A stretch of DNA of 6,848 nt from Planctomycetaceae bacterium (GTDB lineage Bacteria > Planctomycetota > Planctomycetia > Pirellulales > Pirellulaceae). Where the stretch lies: NCBI GenBank assembly GCA_003455945.1, contig DMPQ01000112.1, positions 31,730 to 38,577 of the forward strand. Reading direction: 5' to 3'. The notes under the pieces were generated by a model. The model did no database searches, was not told the DNA's origin, and worked only from the letters and a program-made list of their open reading frames with translations. Within the stretch, counting starts at the first letter, position 1. The number at the start of each line of letters is the position of its first letter. This document shows positions 6,247 through 6,848 of the stretch, in pieces. The position numbers and the translations under genes were made by a program.

Positions 6247-6848
6247 ATGGCGATCGGAAAGGGACTTCAGCGCGATGATCGTCGACGGCGCGTCCTGCGG
6301 GACGAGCGGAGCGTCGACGAAGGGACCGAAGCGGGGCGCCGCCGTTTGGGGCGGCGCGTTCGGACGCGGTACGGAGCGGCGGCGCGCCGTCGGCATCAGC
6401 CGGCGATCGTCGATCTTCTCCCCCTGCGCTGGAGATCGCTCGGGCCGACGCTCGCGGTGCTGCTGTCGGTCGTCGCGCTGCTGACAACCGGCTTGGTGCT
6501 CGATGCCCAGCAGGCCGGATCCCTTCAGCTGGCCCCTCGCCCTGACCTGCGCGACGGCCTCTTCGGAACGCTTGCCCGCATGGCGACTTGGTGCGCCTCG
6601 GCGTCGTGGCTGATCGCGGCCCTCATCGGTTCGCAGATCTTTCTGGTCCGCCGCCATCGACGCGATGACTATCGAGGGCACTTCGCTCTCTGGCGTCGGC
6701 TCTCGTTTCTGGCGGTGCTGATGTCGATCGATGCGACGGCGCACGTCGCCGGCGACCTCACCGCCATGGCGACGGCGGGGCGTCTTGATCCGATGCGAGC
6801 GGCGGGAATCGGTCTCGCGCTCCGCTGGTTGCTGGGGACCGCGGTCAT
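6247..6848 (+). CDS. Multi-pass membrane protein of unknown function (3' partial)
   Basis: This frame is open from just after the FAH stop to the right edge, with no stop inside the window. From ATG 6247, 200 residues are visible. Residues 1-62 are Arg-rich and hydrophilic. Hydrophobic segments then follow at about 64-87 (PTLAVLLSVVALLTTGLVL), 108-134 (TWCASASWLIAALIGSQIFL) and 152-170 (LSFLAVLMSIDATAHVAG), with a fourth beginning near 186. A basic loop, VRRHRRDDYRGHF (134-146), would face the cytoplasm. Wobble positions are mostly G or C, which supports real coding. The loop and layout recall uncharacterised planctomycete membrane proteins, from memory only. The start is uncertain: ATG 6130 is an alternative, but codons between 6130 and 6246 look less like coding sequence (two AGG). 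The gene follows the FAH gene after 159 bp. I cannot assign a function. Confidence 0.7.
   Translation, partial: MAIGKGLQRDDRRRRVLRDERSVDEGTEAGRRRLGRRVRTRYGAAARRRHQPAIVDLLPLRWRSLGPTLAVLLSVVALLTTGLVLDAQQAGSLQLAPRPDLRDGLFGTLARMATWCASASWLIAALIGSQIFLVRRHRRDDYRGHFALWRRLSFLAVLMSIDATAHVAGDLTAMATAGRLDPMRAAGIGLALRWLLGTAV

Noticed and set aside
5863..6744. A 293-codon open frame on the minus strand
   Set aside because: It runs antisense to the end of the FAH-family gene and to the membrane protein gene. Its product is Arg/Pro-rich with no recognisable motif, while the plus strand encodes clear hydrophobic helices.

Overview
The window is a GC-rich (roughly mid-60s percent G+C), gene-dense bacterial chromosome segment. 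It holds five protein genes and no RNA genes, insertion sequences or CRISPR arrays that I can see. The codon bias, the mix of protein families and the style of the last membrane protein (a Leu/Ala-rich helix followed by a 'RRHRRDDYRG' loop) suggest a planctomycete. That placement rests on recalled family resemblance, not on a search, and I hold it at moderate confidence.

Layout. (1) Bases 1-1703, + strand: the 3' part of an AMP-forming acyl-CoA synthetase whose start lies left of the window. (2) Bases 1751-2452, - strand: an AIM24-family protein that converges on gene 1 and has its own recognisable promoter. (3) Bases 2747-4993, - strand: a large c-di-GMP signalling protein with a degenerate HD-GYP-type domain, a PAS domain, an apparently active GGDEF domain and an unrecognised C-terminal domain. 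(4) Bases 5194-6087, + strand: a fumarylacetoacetate hydrolase (FAH) family enzyme, divergent from gene 3. (5) From about 6247 to the right edge, + strand: a multi-pass membrane protein of unknown function, cut by the window end.

Regulatory structure. Genes 1 and 2 share a 47-bp convergent gap with one imperfect hairpin. The 294-bp gap between genes 3 and 2 holds two tandem hairpins, a sigma-70-like promoter for gene 2 with an inverted repeat in its spacer, and a leader containing two adjacent palindromes. The 200-bp divergent gap between genes 3 and 4 holds inverted and direct repeats just before gene 4. Gene 5 follows gene 4 on the same strand after about 160 bp.

The genes do not form an obvious single pathway: lipid activation, an AIM24 protein, second-messenger signalling, a catabolic hydrolase or lyase, and a membrane protein. 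The point of most interest is gene 3, which joins a catalytically dead-looking N-terminal HD-GYP-like domain and an uncharacterised C-terminal domain to an intact diguanylate cyclase. The whole window is also strongly enriched in the palindrome CGATCG. I found no convincing new multi-gene defence or mobile system.
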